In this document: positions 33,381 through 42,235 of the stretch, piece after piece
Layout of the letters: each line of letters begins with the position of its first letter
Numbering within the stretch: position 1 is the stretch's first letter
Origin: an uncultured bacterium
GTDB lineage: Bacteria > Actinomycetota > Coriobacteriia > Coriobacteriales > Atopobiaceae
Assembly: GCA_905215465.1 (NCBI GenBank)
Contig: CAJMPT010000004.1
Span: forward strand, 1 to 64,000
Length of the DNA stretch: 64,000 nucleotides
Direction of reading: 5' to 3'
The notes under the pieces: model-generated
What the model saw: the letters and a program-made list of their open reading frames with translations, nothing else
Told to the model about the DNA's origin: nothing
Databases searched by the model: none
Position numbers and translations under genes: made by a program

Positions 33381-35513
33381 CTAGTACTCATTCCAGAGGC
33401 GCGGGGACGTGAGCGTGAGGCGCAGGTCGCACTGCAGGCAGCGGCTGGCCTCGCAGGTGGCCTCCTGCTCGGTGTAGGGGCACTCGAAGACGTCGAAGTC
33501 GTGCTTGCGCTCCTCGGGAGCGCGGAACTGTGGCTCCACGGCCTCGCCGTAGAAGCCCTCCGGCGCGCGGCCGATGTGCTGGCAGGGAGCCTCGTGCTCG
33601 GTGAGCTCGCCGTCGATGTCGCCGTCGCCGCCCAGGGCGCGGTCGATGGCGGAGGCGCACGCGCGGCCCGCGGCGATGGCGGCGATGACGGACTTGGTGC
33701 CAGTCACGCAGTCGCCGGCGGCCCAGACGCCCTCGACGCTGGTCTTGCCCTCGGCGTCGGCCACGATGTAGGGGCCGTGCGTGAGCTCGAAGCCCATGTC
33801 GGCGGTGCCCTCGGGCTTCTGGCCCACGGCAAAGATGACGCGGTCGGCGTCGATGGTCATCTCGCCGCCGTCGAGAAGCTCGGTCACGGCGCGGTGGTTC
33901 TCGTCAAAGTAGAAGCGCTCGATCTTGTGGATGGTCATGGAGCCGACCTTGCCCGAGCCCTCGGCGCTCTCGTTGATGCTCGTGAAGGCGTAGGCGTCGT
34001 GCAGGACCACGCCCTCCTCTGCGGCCTCGGCGCGCTCCTCGGGAGTGGAGGTCATGACGGCCTCGGCCTCCAGGCAGGCCATGTCCACGGAGGCGGCGCC
34101 CAGGCGCACGGCGGTGCGGGCGCAGTCGTAGGCCACGTTGCCGCCGCCCAGGACCATGACGCGCAGGCCCGTGAGGTCCTCGGCCTCGCCCTTGCGAGCG
34201 GCCTTCAGGAAGTCGGTGTTGCGGACGACGCCCTCAAGGTCGTGGCCGGCCATGGGCAGCACGGTGCCGTCGTGGGTGCCGATGGTCACCAGCACGGCGT
34301 CGAAGCCCTCGGAGAGAAGCGCCTTGGGGTCGGCAACGCGGGTCCCGCAGGCAAGCTCGATGCGAGGCTCGGGGTCGCTGGCCTGGGAGATCTCCAGGAT
34401 GGTTGCCACCTCGGCGTCGACGGTCTCGTCGGGCAGGCGGTAAGCCGGGATGCCGTAGCGCATCTGGCCGCCGACCTTCTCGTTTGCCTCGAAGACCTTG
34501 ACCTGGTGGCCCTTCTCGGCGCAGTAGAGGGCCGCGGTGAGGCCGGCGGGGCCAGCGCCCACGACGGCGACGCGCTTGCCGGTGAGAGGCTCGTGGCGGA
34601 CGTTGGCCTTCCAGGTGCCCTCGTCGCGGACGGCGGCGGCGCGCTTCAGGCGGCAGACGGAGACCGGCGTGCCGTTGAGGCCGTTGCGCTTGCAGGCGCC
34701 CTGGCAGTTGTGGACGCAGATGTCGCCCAGGCTCTCGGGGAAGGGCACCTTCTCGCGGACGACGGCCGCGGCCTGGGTGTACTCGCCGTTGCGGATGTGG
34801 CGCAGGTAGCGCGGGATGTCCACGTGCGCGGGGCAGCCGGAGCGGCAGGGAACCACGTTGTCGGCGTAGGACTTGTTCTCGTCAAGCATGTTGAGGGTGT
34901 CCACGATGGAGCCCGTCGGGCACACCTCGATGCAGGCTCCGCAGAAGCGGCAGCCGGCCTGCTGCAGGCTCACGGAGCCGTCGGTGCCGATGCGGATGCC
35001 CTCCTCGGTGTGCTGGTAGTCGAGCACGCCGACGCCGCGCAGCTCGCGGCAGACGCGCACGCAGCGGCCGCAGCGGATGCAGCGGGTGAACATGTGGGTG
35101 ATGAGCGGGTTCTTGTCGTCGGTGGCAACCGGGCGGCTCTTGACGCGCCAGCGGGTGGGAGACACGCCCATGTACTGGTACATGGACTGCAGCTCGCACT
35201 TGCCGTACTTGGGACAGCCGGTGCAGTCGGTGGGGTGCGTGGCCAGGATGAGCTCCATGGCCATCTTGCGCACGCGCTCGGCGGCCTCGCCGGTGGTGTT
35301 CACGACCATTCCCTCGGCCACGGGCGTCTTGCAGGCGCAGACCGGGCCCTCGGTTCCCTCGACCTCGACCATGCACAGGCGGCAGCCGCCCACGGCCTCC
35401 AGGTCGGGGTGCTTGCACAGGTGCGGGATGTAGATGCCGGCGTCAAGGGCGGCCTCGAGGACGTTTTGCCCCTCGGCGGCCTCGACCTCGGTCCCGTTGA
35501 TAGAAAGCTTCAT
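33381..35513 (-). CDS. NuoG N-terminal/GltD-like fusion oxidoreductase
   Basis: 710 residues. An N-terminal [2Fe-2S] domain has Cys33, Cys44, Cys47 and Cys59/61. The NuoG-type His93-Cys97-Cys100-Cys106 site follows, then two [4Fe-4S] clusters (Cys145/148/151/155 and Cys188/191/194/198). From about residue 230 it is a glutamate-synthase-small-subunit-like flavoprotein with FAD loop VAVVGAGPAGLTAAL and NAD(P) loop VMVLGGGNVAYDCA. A last Cys pair (ASRCLQC) lies near the end. This builds a path from NAD(P)H through FAD to several clusters. The ATG at 35513 fits GAGGGG. Upstream is an FAD reductase and downstream a NuoF-like protein: a likely electron-transfer complex. Confidence 0.9.
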   Translation of the reverse strand: MKLSINGTEVEAAEGQNVLEAALDAGIYIPHLCKHPDLEAVGGCRLCMVEVEGTEGPVCACKTPVAEGMVVNTTGEAAERVRKMAMELILATHPTDCTGCPKYGKCELQSMYQYMGVSPTRWRVKSRPVATDDKNPLITHMFTRCIRCGRCVRVCRELRGVGVLDYQHTEEGIRIGTDGSVSLQQAGCRFCGACIEVCPTGSIVDTLNMLDENKSYADNVVPCRSGCPAHVDIPRYLRHIRNGEYTQAAAVVREKVPFPESLGDICVHNCQGACKRNGLNGTPVSVCRLKRAAAVRDEGTWKANVRHEPLTGKRVAVVGAGPAGLTAALYCAEKGHQVKVFEANEKVGGQMRYGIPAYRLPDETVDAEVATILEISQASDPEPRIELACGTRVADPKALLSEGFDAVLVTIGTHDGTVLPMAGHDLEGVVRNTDFLKAARKGEAEDLTGLRVMVLGGGNVAYDCARTAVRLGAASVDMACLEAEAVMTSTPEERAEAAEEGVVLHDAYAFTSINESAEGSGKVGSMTIHKIERFYFDENHRAVTELLDGGEMTIDADRVIFAVGQKPEGTADMGFELTHGPYIVADAEGKTSVEGVWAAGDCVTGTKSVIAAIAAGRACASAIDRALGGDGDIDGELTEHEAPCQHIGRAPEGFYGEAVEPQFRAPEERKHDFDVFECPYTEQEATCEASRCLQCDLRLTLTSPRLWNEY

Positions 35514-35542
35514 GCGTTTCCCCTCGAAACGTATTCCAACGA

Positions 35543-35583
35543 GCCAAAAGAGGCGCCCGGGAAACCCCTCCCCCGGGCGCCTC
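35543..35583 (-). terminator. Strong intrinsic terminator after the FAD oxidoreductase
   Basis: A 12-base perfect stem (GAGGCGCCCGGG / CCCGGGCGCCTC) with a ten-base loop, followed on the minus strand by TTTTGG. It lies between the FAD enzyme and the NuoG/GltD gene, so the two may have partly separate transcripts. A second hairpin of GGCGAGAA/TTCTCGCC (35602-35621) precedes it. Confidence 0.75.
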
Positions 35584-35645
35584 AAGAAAGGCAGGTCACG
35601 CGGCGAGAAAATCTTCTCGCCAGCGCTGGTCAGGCCACTTCAGGC

Positions 35646-37151
35646 CTAGGACCACTCCTCGTCGCCCGCGTCCTCGAAGCAGGAGGCAGCCGCGTTCTCG
35701 CCGGCGATGCGGCCGGAGTTGAGGCAGAAGCCCATGGTGTTGCCCGGGATGCAGTAGTTGTAGGAGTCGCCGTAGATGGTGCAGGCGTCGGTGCCCACGC
35801 AGTAGAGGCCGGGGATGACCTCGTAGTCGTCGGTCATGACCTCCATCTTGTGGTTGATGAGCACGCCGCCCAGGGTGCCGTAGGCGCCACAGTACTGCTT
35901 GCAGCAGTAGAAGGGGCCCTTCTCCAGCGGGCGCATGAACTCGCGCTCCTTCTCGAAGATGTCGTCCCAGCCGTTGTCGCACATCTCGTTGTACTCGTCG
36001 ACGTTGGCGAGGAGCCCCTCGACGTCGATGCCGGCCTTCTCGGCGAGCTCCTCGAGGGTGTCGGCCTGGCAGATGGCGGGGTAGCCGGCCTCCAGGTCAC
36101 GGTTCCACTGCTCCTCGAAGCCCTCGTAAAGGTCGTGCGGGTGGACGTGGGAGACGATGTCGGGGCCGTCCTTCTTCCAGTGCTTGAGCATGCGGGAGTC
36201 GAAGATGGCGTAGGCGACCTTGCCGGGCAGGTGGTTGATGGCGTTGCCGACGAAGGTGGTGTTGTAGATCTCGTCCTCGGGCATGAAGCGCTCACCGAGA
36301 CGGTTGCACCAGTAGCAGGGCTGGCGGAAGGCGCCCTCGACGTAGAAGTGGTTCATGTTGTCGGGGATCTGGTACATGAGCTCCATGGTGACGGGGGTGT
36401 GGCCCGCGCCGACCTCGTGGCACATGTTGATGCCGTCGCCGTCCATGCCGGGGATGGCAAAGCTGAAGAGGTCCTTGCCCCACTCGAAGCCGAGCTTCTC
36501 CTTGATGAGCTTGGCATTGTGGCCAAAGCCGCCGGTGGCGACGATGACGGACTTGCAGGAGATCTGGTACTCCTCGCCGTCCTTGTCCTTGGCGGTGACG
36601 CCGCAGACGGCGCCGTCCTCGCCCTTGACCAGGCCGGTGGCGGGGCACTCGAGCATGAACTCGACGCCCAGCTCCTGGGCGCGCTCGGTCATGCGCTTGG
36701 TCATCGTGGTGGCAGCACGCGGGCCGGGCTCGGAGCCGTCCTCGGGCTGGACGACGTGCCAGGTGTACTCGCCGTCGGAGTAGCCGCGGGTGCGCTCGCG
36801 GGCGCGGAAGGCGGGACGCACGGAGTTGAAGACCACGCCCATGTCCTGCAGCCAGGCGATGGTGTCGCCGGACTTGAAGTAGTAGTCGCGGACCAGGCGG
36901 GCGTCCACCTGGTAGTGGGTGTAGAACATGTGGCGACGGAAGAGCTCGCCGGGGGTGACCTCGATCATGGAGCCCTTCTGGACCGGGGAGCCGGCCGCGG
37001 CCGGGCCCATGCCCATGTTGGCGGCGCCACCGGTGTTGGACGCCTTCTCCAGGGTGATGACGCGGGCGCCGCCCTCGGCGGCAGCCACGGACGCGGCCAG
37101 GCCGGACAGGCCGGCGGCAACGACGACGACGTCAGTCTCAAGCTGCTTCAT
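35646..37151 (-). CDS. FAD-dependent oxidoreductase (fumarate reductase flavoprotein/KstD-like)
   Basis: 501 residues of the succinate dehydrogenase/fumarate reductase flavoprotein-like family. N-terminal FAD site: VVVVAAGLSGLAASVAA, with Ala at the first Gly of GxGxxG, and EKASNTGGAANMG. The capping domain includes KSGDTIAWLQDMGV. The C-terminal FAD segment GLYCVGTDACTIYGDSY followed by IPGNTMG resembles urocanate-reductase/KstD-type enzymes more than fumarate reductase, since the RLGG arginine is absent. It probably saturates or desaturates a C=C bond in an unknown substrate. AAGGAGG precedes the ATG at 37151. No signal peptide or haem motif, so cytoplasmic. Confidence 0.87.
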   Translation of the reverse strand: MKQLETDVVVVAAGLSGLAASVAAAEGGARVITLEKASNTGGAANMGMGPAAAGSPVQKGSMIEVTPGELFRRHMFYTHYQVDARLVRDYYFKSGDTIAWLQDMGVVFNSVRPAFRARERTRGYSDGEYTWHVVQPEDGSEPGPRAATTMTKRMTERAQELGVEFMLECPATGLVKGEDGAVCGVTAKDKDGEEYQISCKSVIVATGGFGHNAKLIKEKLGFEWGKDLFSFAIPGMDGDGINMCHEVGAGHTPVTMELMYQIPDNMNHFYVEGAFRQPCYWCNRLGERFMPEDEIYNTTFVGNAINHLPGKVAYAIFDSRMLKHWKKDGPDIVSHVHPHDLYEGFEEQWNRDLEAGYPAICQADTLEELAEKAGIDVEGLLANVDEYNEMCDNGWDDIFEKEREFMRPLEKGPFYCCKQYCGAYGTLGGVLINHKMEVMTDDYEVIPGLYCVGTDACTIYGDSYNYCIPGNTMGFCLNSGRIAGENAAASCFEDAGDEEWS

Positions 37152-37340
37152 GCGAATCCTCCTTGTTAGATGCGCTTCTCGCAACCAAACTTCAATCTGA
37201 AGACACGAGTACACCTTCGCGCTTGGGAGCCGCCCGTTCCATGTGCGCACGCACCGACCTCGCCCGCGCGCGCCCGCGCCCTTTGTGCAATCAGACATGG
37301 AGCGGGCGAGAAGCCCGTGAGCACCCGAAGGCGATGGGAC

Positions 37341-37379
37341 AAAAACGGCCCCGGCCGCACAAGGGCGGTCGGGGCCGGC
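37341..37379 (-). terminator. Intrinsic terminator of iron-sulfur flavoprotein B
   Basis: A GC-rich 13-base stem (CGGCCCCGACCGC on the minus strand with its near-perfect complement) followed by TTTTTG. It lies 30 bp downstream of the flavoprotein stop. Confidence 0.8.
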
Positions 37380-37408
37380 ATGGCCTTGCGTGACCTCGGA
37401 GCTCTTGC

Positions 37409-38407
37409 CTAGCGCTCGGGAGTGGTGGCGGAGATGGCCTCCTTGTAGAAGTTGACGCGGTCCTTGTAGGCCTGGGTCTTCTTCATCTCGGCGAGCTTGC
37501 CCTCGTTCTCCTGGATGTCCTTGCCGTGGATCTCCTTGCCGGAGATGATGTCGTGGGCCTTGTGCAGGTCCTCGTCCTTGTAGGTGACGTGGACGCCGTT
37601 CTCGTCGACGGACAGCTCGCCCTCGAGGCCGCAGACGCAGCAGATGGCGCGGTTCTCGCCGGGAACCATATAGAAGTCGTTGCAGTTGCAGTGCGGGCAG
37701 ATGCCCTTCTCGCCCTGGTACTCAACGCCCTCGTAGGGCTGCTTGCCGGAGGCGCAGTTCTCCTGGATCTGCTTGGCGGCGGCGGCCAGGTTCTGGCCGA
37801 TCTTGGTGGCACGGTCGATGAGGGCGTCGTCCATCAGGGCCGTCTTGGACCAGGGCACCCACTCGTTGTCGATGACCTTCCAGCTGGGGGTCATGGCCTG
37901 GAGCTGGTGCTCGGACTGGACGTGCGTGCCCCAGTCGGAGCCGCCGATGCCGATGTAGGAGACGGCCTTGGGGCTCATGATGGCCGGGTCGGGGACCACG
38001 ACGCCCTGGGCGGCAGGACCACCCTCGGCGAGGCGACCCTTGGCGATCTGCGTGGAGATGAAGTTGTTGCCGGTGTCCATGCGGGGTCCGAAGCGGTCCA
38101 TGATGGTGTGGAAGAGGCCGGAGGCGCCGGTCTCGAAGATCGGATCGACCATGACGACGCCGTCGGCGTTAAACATCTCGAAGGCGAGCCAGTCAAAGTC
38201 GTCCTTGTGGATGCACATGTTCTTGGTGCCGCTCATGAGCATCTTGACGCAGGTGATGCAGCCGGTGCAGTGCTTGATGTCGAGGTCCATCGCGCGGATG
38301 AACTCGACCTCGCAGCCAGCCTCCTTGGCGGCCAGAAGCACAGCCTTGCAGATGGTGTCGTTGTTGCCGTTCTTGGTGCCAAACGAGACGCCCACGATCT
38401 TGGTCAT
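37409..38407 (-). CDS. Iron-sulfur flavoprotein (NADPH-dependent FMN reductase family) with zinc ribbon, copy B
   Basis: 332 residues, same architecture as the protein at 29627. A flavodoxin-like fold (MTKIVGVSFGTKNGNNDTIC) is followed by the cluster motif IKHCTGCITCVKML and a later Cys in NMCIHKDDFD. The C-terminal zinc ribbon has ICPHCNCNDFY and CCVCGLEG. FMN phosphate loop and NAD(P)H reduction are expected from the family. AAAGGGG precedes the ATG at 38407; the reading frame upstream of that to 38635 has no ribosome site and runs into a palindrome. It ends in a strong terminator, so it is likely monocistronic. Confidence 0.86.
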   Translation of the reverse strand: MTKIVGVSFGTKNGNNDTICKAVLLAAKEAGCEVEFIRAMDLDIKHCTGCITCVKMLMSGTKNMCIHKDDFDWLAFEMFNADGVVMVDPIFETGASGLFHTIMDRFGPRMDTGNNFISTQIAKGRLAEGGPAAQGVVVPDPAIMSPKAVSYIGIGGSDWGTHVQSEHQLQAMTPSWKVIDNEWVPWSKTALMDDALIDRATKIGQNLAAAAKQIQENCASGKQPYEGVEYQGEKGICPHCNCNDFYMVPGENRAICCVCGLEGELSVDENGVHVTYKDEDLHKAHDIISGKEIHGKDIQENEGKLAEMKKTQAYKDRVNFYKEAISATTPER

Positions 38408-38591
38408 GGCGACCCCTTTCCTCTCCGTGCACAAACGGTGTGCGGCGCACCTCCCTAAGGTGGGCCGCCCTTTCGGGAAAAGCGTAGGGCCAAAGCCGTT
38501 AGGCAAACGCATAGAGAACCGGGTCAAGCCGAGACGGGCCGTTGTACTGAATGACAACGGGCGATGCGGATGGGCCGGTTGGGGGCCGACG

Positions 38592-38629
38592 GACGAAATG
38601 AGAAAAAGGGACTGTCCCCATTTCTCGTC
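38592..38629. repeat. Imperfect palindrome with GGGACTGTCCC core
   Basis: Arms GACGAAATG/CATTTCTCGTC flank the GGGACTGTCCC centre at the 3' end of the PucR-type gene (stop at 38628) and upstream of the flavoprotein. It is a variant of the palindromes at 42236, 43619 and 48389. Confidence 0.65.
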
Positions 38630-40181
38630 AGCCAAGGCCCTCCAGGATGGACGTGGAGAAGGACGTGGCCAGGCGGTCGTCTCCGTCCTTGAGGTCGATG
38701 AAGAAGAGCTCGCGAACCTTGTTCACGCGGTAGAAGTACGTGTTGCGGTGCACGCTCAGGGCGCTTGCCGCCTCGGCGGGGCTGCCGGGGAAGCGCACGG
38801 ACATGACCGCGGTCTTGAGGTAGTCGGTGCCGTGCTCGCGGTCGTAGTCGGCCATGGCCACCACGCGCTTGTCGAGCATGCGCTCCAGGCGGTCGGAGCG
38901 CTCCGGGGCGCAGGCCAGGACGGCGAAGCGGTTCTCCCAGAAGTAGACCACGCGACCGGCCACGCGGGAGGCGCAGGCCGAGGCGAGGTCGGTCGCCTGG
39001 GCGAGGCGCCCCGGCGCCAGGGCGAGGTCGCGCAGGGGCTCGGCCACGAAGGCGCGCAGGTCGTTGTTATCCAGGGCGCTCGTGAGCTGCGTGTTTCCGG
39101 AGAGCCTGCGGGCGGCGCGGGCGTAGTCGTCGTAGCCCACGCACTCGTTCCTGCCGATGGGCGCCAGCACCACCAGGCAGTCCTCGCGGGCGCACCACAG
39201 GCAGTCGCGGAAGGCGCGCGCCACGATGCCGCCGACCCGGCCGTAGTAGTCCTTGCCCGCGCCGCGCTGGCCGACGACGGCCATCATGGCGTACGAGACG
39301 TCCAGCGGAAGGCCCGTCAGGGCGAGCTGCGCGCGCATGGTGGGCTCGTTGGCAAAGGAGCCGGCCACGAGGTCCTCCAAGACCGACGAGCCAAACCCCA
39401 CGCGCTCCCCCGCCGCGCCAAGGCGGTCGATCATGATGCCGGCAAGCTGGCCCGCGTAGTCAACGAGCTCCAGGTCAAAGCCGGTGATGGGGCGCTCTGC
39501 CTCCATGACGTCGTAACGTCCCATCTCCAGGTGGTGGTAGTAGATGATGGAGGTCACCCAGTGCCTGCCGTAGCGCGACGTGCCCGAGAGCAGGGAGTGC
39601 CGGGCGTGCCGGACGGCCTCGATCATGCCGTCCGCCTCGAGCTCGGAGTTCACGCCCTCGGACACGTAGCCGCAGGAGAGGACCTCCTGCACGTCGGGGG
39701 CGTCGGCGGGAAACTCGCCGGCGGTGGCAAGCAGCCGCATATCGGCGTTGGTGATGATGACGGGGTTTCCCAGCACGGCCGAGGAGCGCCGCGCGAACTG
39801 CGCCAGGTCGTAGGAGGCGAGGAAGGCCTCGAACATCTTCTCGCGCCTGACCTCGAGGATGGCCGCGCCGGCGGGAAGGTCCAGGAAGGTGGCGCGGAAG
39901 TCCCCGTAGGAGTAGGGGTGGCTCACCACCACGGCGTCCGCCGAGCACGAGAAGCCCTCGGGGAGCCCTTCCTGGGTGTGGACGAGAAGGACCTGCCCCT
40001 CGCCGGCCTTGACGTGCTCCTCAAGGTAGCTCTCGAGGCTGCACAGGCGCAGGAGCTTTGCCTCCGGCGGGACGTTCTTCTCGTACTCGGGCACGGCGAT
40101 GACGTCCTCGTCCAGAAGCTCGTCTCTGCCGACGCAGAGCGGCGTGCAGCGCAGCTCGTTAAGGACGGTCCTCAGCTTCAT
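38628..40181 (-). CDS. PucR/CdaR-type transcriptional regulator, divergent from operon B
   Basis: 517 residues. The N-terminal domain to about residue 110 (MKLRTVLNELRCTPLCVGRD) resembles the PucR-like ligand domain. A GAF-like centre includes VLGNPVIITNADMRLLATAG. The C-terminal helix-turn-helix is AASALSVHRNTYFYRVNKVR. It is divergently transcribed from the hydrolase gene of operon B across a 224-bp intergenic region, the classic position for a regulator of that operon. The effector is unknown; I infer the operon B substrate. Confidence 0.88.
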   Translation of the reverse strand: MKLRTVLNELRCTPLCVGRDELLDEDVIAVPEYEKNVPPEAKLLRLCSLESYLEEHVKAGEGQVLLVHTQEGLPEGFSCSADAVVVSHPYSYGDFRATFLDLPAGAAILEVRREKMFEAFLASYDLAQFARRSSAVLGNPVIITNADMRLLATAGEFPADAPDVQEVLSCGYVSEGVNSELEADGMIEAVRHARHSLLSGTSRYGRHWVTSIIYYHHLEMGRYDVMEAERPITGFDLELVDYAGQLAGIMIDRLGAAGERVGFGSSVLEDLVAGSFANEPTMRAQLALTGLPLDVSYAMMAVVGQRGAGKDYYGRVGGIVARAFRDCLWCAREDCLVVLAPIGRNECVGYDDYARAARRLSGNTQLTSALDNNDLRAFVAEPLRDLALAPGRLAQATDLASACASRVAGRVVYFWENRFAVLACAPERSDRLERMLDKRVVAMADYDREHGTDYLKTAVMSVRFPGSPAEAASALSVHRNTYFYRVNKVRELFFIDLKDGDDRLATSFSTSILEGLG

Positions 40182-40405
40182 GTCAAATCCCCCCAGGCTC
40201 TTTTGGAATCATCATAACGCGCGCGTTCCTCCTTTTGGCAAGGGGAGGCGGGCCGGCCATTGTACGGCATACCACGACCGCACGGGCGGACGCGGGAAAG
40301 TTTGTCATCCAGTCCAATGACCTTCTCGCCCCAAAAACGGACACTTCTCCATGACCAGGGCGCGGCCTCGAGGAGGCGCGTCAAGAACATCCGAGAGGAG
40401 AGCGC

Positions 40406-42211
40406 ATGGCTGAGAAGCAGCCGGGCATCACCAAGAAGATGACCTTCGGCGGCGAGGAGTTCGAGGTCCCATTCGCCAAGGGCAACCCGGGCAAGTCCCG
40501 CGAGGAGCTGGACGAGATCAAGCGCAAGCTGCAGGAGGACCCCGAGGCCGGCGACGGCGAGATGGTGGCCACCATGGGCTTCTGCGCCAAGTACAACCCC
40601 CACACCTACATGACCGAGATTCCGGGCGTCATGTGCGAGCGCGACGTGGCCTGCGTCCTTCGTGACGGCACCACCATCTACGCCGACATCTACCGCCCCG
40701 CCAACACGACGGAGAAGGTGCCCGTCATCTGCGTCTTTGCCCCCTTTGGCAAGAACCCCTCCGAGGGCATGGACTCCTGGCAGCTCATGGGCGTGCCGCC
40801 CAAGACGGTCTCCCAGTACGCCAAGTTCGAGGCCCCCGACCCCGGCTACTGGTGCCACTACGGCTACGCCGTGGCCAACGTGGACCCGCGCGGCGTCGGC
40901 AACTCCGAGGGCGACGTCTACCTCTGGGGCTCCCAGGACGCCCAGGACGGCTATGACTTCATCGAGTGGGTGACGGCCCAGGAGTGGTGCAACGGTCGCG
41001 CCACCATGATCGGCAACTCCGGCGTCTGCATGGCCCACTGGCGCATCGCCGCCACCAGGCCTCCCCACCTCGCCTGCCTCGCCGCCTGGGAGGGCCAGGG
41101 CGACCTCTACCGCGAGTCCTACTTCTGCGGCGGCATCCCCAACCCCGACTACGAGACCCACATCATCCAGGCCCTCGCCGTCAACAACTACATCGAGGAC
41201 ACCCCGGCGATGGTGGCCAAGTACCCGCTCATGAACGCGTACTACAAGGACAAGATCGTCGACTGGAACAAGATCCGCATCCCCACGTACGTCACCGCCG
41301 GCTGGGTCCACCACCACCTGCGCGGCGCCTTCGAGGGCTTCCGCCGCATCCGCACCCCCAAGAAGTGGATGCGCGCCCACCGCGACTTCGAGTGGCCCGA
41401 CAGCTACAAGCCCGAGAACCTCGACGACATCCGCCGCTTCTTCGACCGCTACTGCAAGGAGATCCACAACGGCTGGGAGATGACCCCGCGCGTCCGCTTG
41501 GACGTCATGGACGGCTATGACTACGACTACGCCAGCCGTCGCGCCGAGGAGACCTTCCCGCTCAAGCGCACCGAGTACAAGAAGCTGTACCTGGACGCCG
41601 AGAACCACGCGGCCGGCTTCGAGGAGTACGCCAACGAGTCCGAGGTCACCTACGACCCCAAGACCGAGACCACGACGTTCACCTACCAGTTCACCGAGGA
41701 CACCGAGATCACCGGCTACATGAAGCTGCACCTCAACGTCGAGTGCCGCGGCTACGACAACATGGACCTCTTCCCCTGGGTCATCAAGCTGGACAAGGAC
41801 GGCAACTACGTGCCCATCCGCGTCATGGGCGCCCCCTTCCGCGGCGCGTGGGGGTTCCTGCGCTGCAGCCACCGCGACCTCGACCCCAAGTACGCCAGCG
41901 ACTTCCAGCCCGTGCACTCCCACGAGAAGGAGGAGCGCATGCAGCCGGGCGAGATCGTCCCGGTGGACGTGGAGATGTACCCGCACTCCCGCTTCTGGCA
42001 CAAGGGCGAGAAGCTCCAGGTCGTCATTGCCGGTCGCTTCATCAAGACCGAGTGGTTCCACGACAACGACATGAACCACGCCACCGACAACGGCGACGGC
42101 ATCCACGTCATCCACACCGGCGGCGAGCACCAGTCCTACCTGCAGATTCCCGTCGTTCCCCCCAAGTACCAGGTGGGCGACTACATCTGGCACGGCGACG
42201 AGAACAAGTAG
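40406..42211 (+). CDS. CocE/NonD-type alpha/beta hydrolase (X-Pro dipeptidyl-peptidase S15-like)
   Basis: 601 residues. The peptidase S15/CocE domain follows RDGTTIYADIYRPAN and VANVDPRGVGNSEG. The nucleophile is Ser205 in MIGNSGVCM, where the family usually has GNSYGG. The C-terminal jelly-roll (XPDDAP domain) includes KKLYLDAENHAAGF and EKLQVVIAGR. Around the usual GWYD aspartate this protein reads TAGWVHHHL, and the usual histidine region is AHRDFEWPD, so the triad is not clearly complete. It may cleave an ester, amide or even a C-C bond. GAGAGGAG precedes the ATG. First gene of operon B. Confidence 0.83.
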   Translation: MAEKQPGITKKMTFGGEEFEVPFAKGNPGKSREELDEIKRKLQEDPEAGDGEMVATMGFCAKYNPHTYMTEIPGVMCERDVACVLRDGTTIYADIYRPANTTEKVPVICVFAPFGKNPSEGMDSWQLMGVPPKTVSQYAKFEAPDPGYWCHYGYAVANVDPRGVGNSEGDVYLWGSQDAQDGYDFIEWVTAQEWCNGRATMIGNSGVCMAHWRIAATRPPHLACLAAWEGQGDLYRESYFCGGIPNPDYETHIIQALAVNNYIEDTPAMVAKYPLMNAYYKDKIVDWNKIRIPTYVTAGWVHHHLRGAFEGFRRIRTPKKWMRAHRDFEWPDSYKPENLDDIRRFFDRYCKEIHNGWEMTPRVRLDVMDGYDYDYASRRAEETFPLKRTEYKKLYLDAENHAAGFEEYANESEVTYDPKTETTTFTYQFTEDTEITGYMKLHLNVECRGYDNMDLFPWVIKLDKDGNYVPIRVMGAPFRGAWGFLRCSHRDLDPKYASDFQPVHSHEKEERMQPGEIVPVDVEMYPHSRFWHKGEKLQVVIAGRFIKTEWFHDNDMNHATDNGDGIHVIHTGGEHQSYLQIPVVPPKYQVGDYIWHGDENK

Positions 42212-42235
42212 CCCGCCGCGCACGACCAAGAGAAG

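Noticed and set aside
35646..37151. Calling the FAD enzyme a fumarate reductase
   Set aside because: The C-terminal FAD segment lacks the RLGG-type arginine region, and no haem or flavinyl-transfer motif is seen.
33171..37169. 1332-codon plus-strand frame opposite the redox genes
   Set aside because: Antisense to three well-supported genes with clear motifs; composition is typical of shadow frames.
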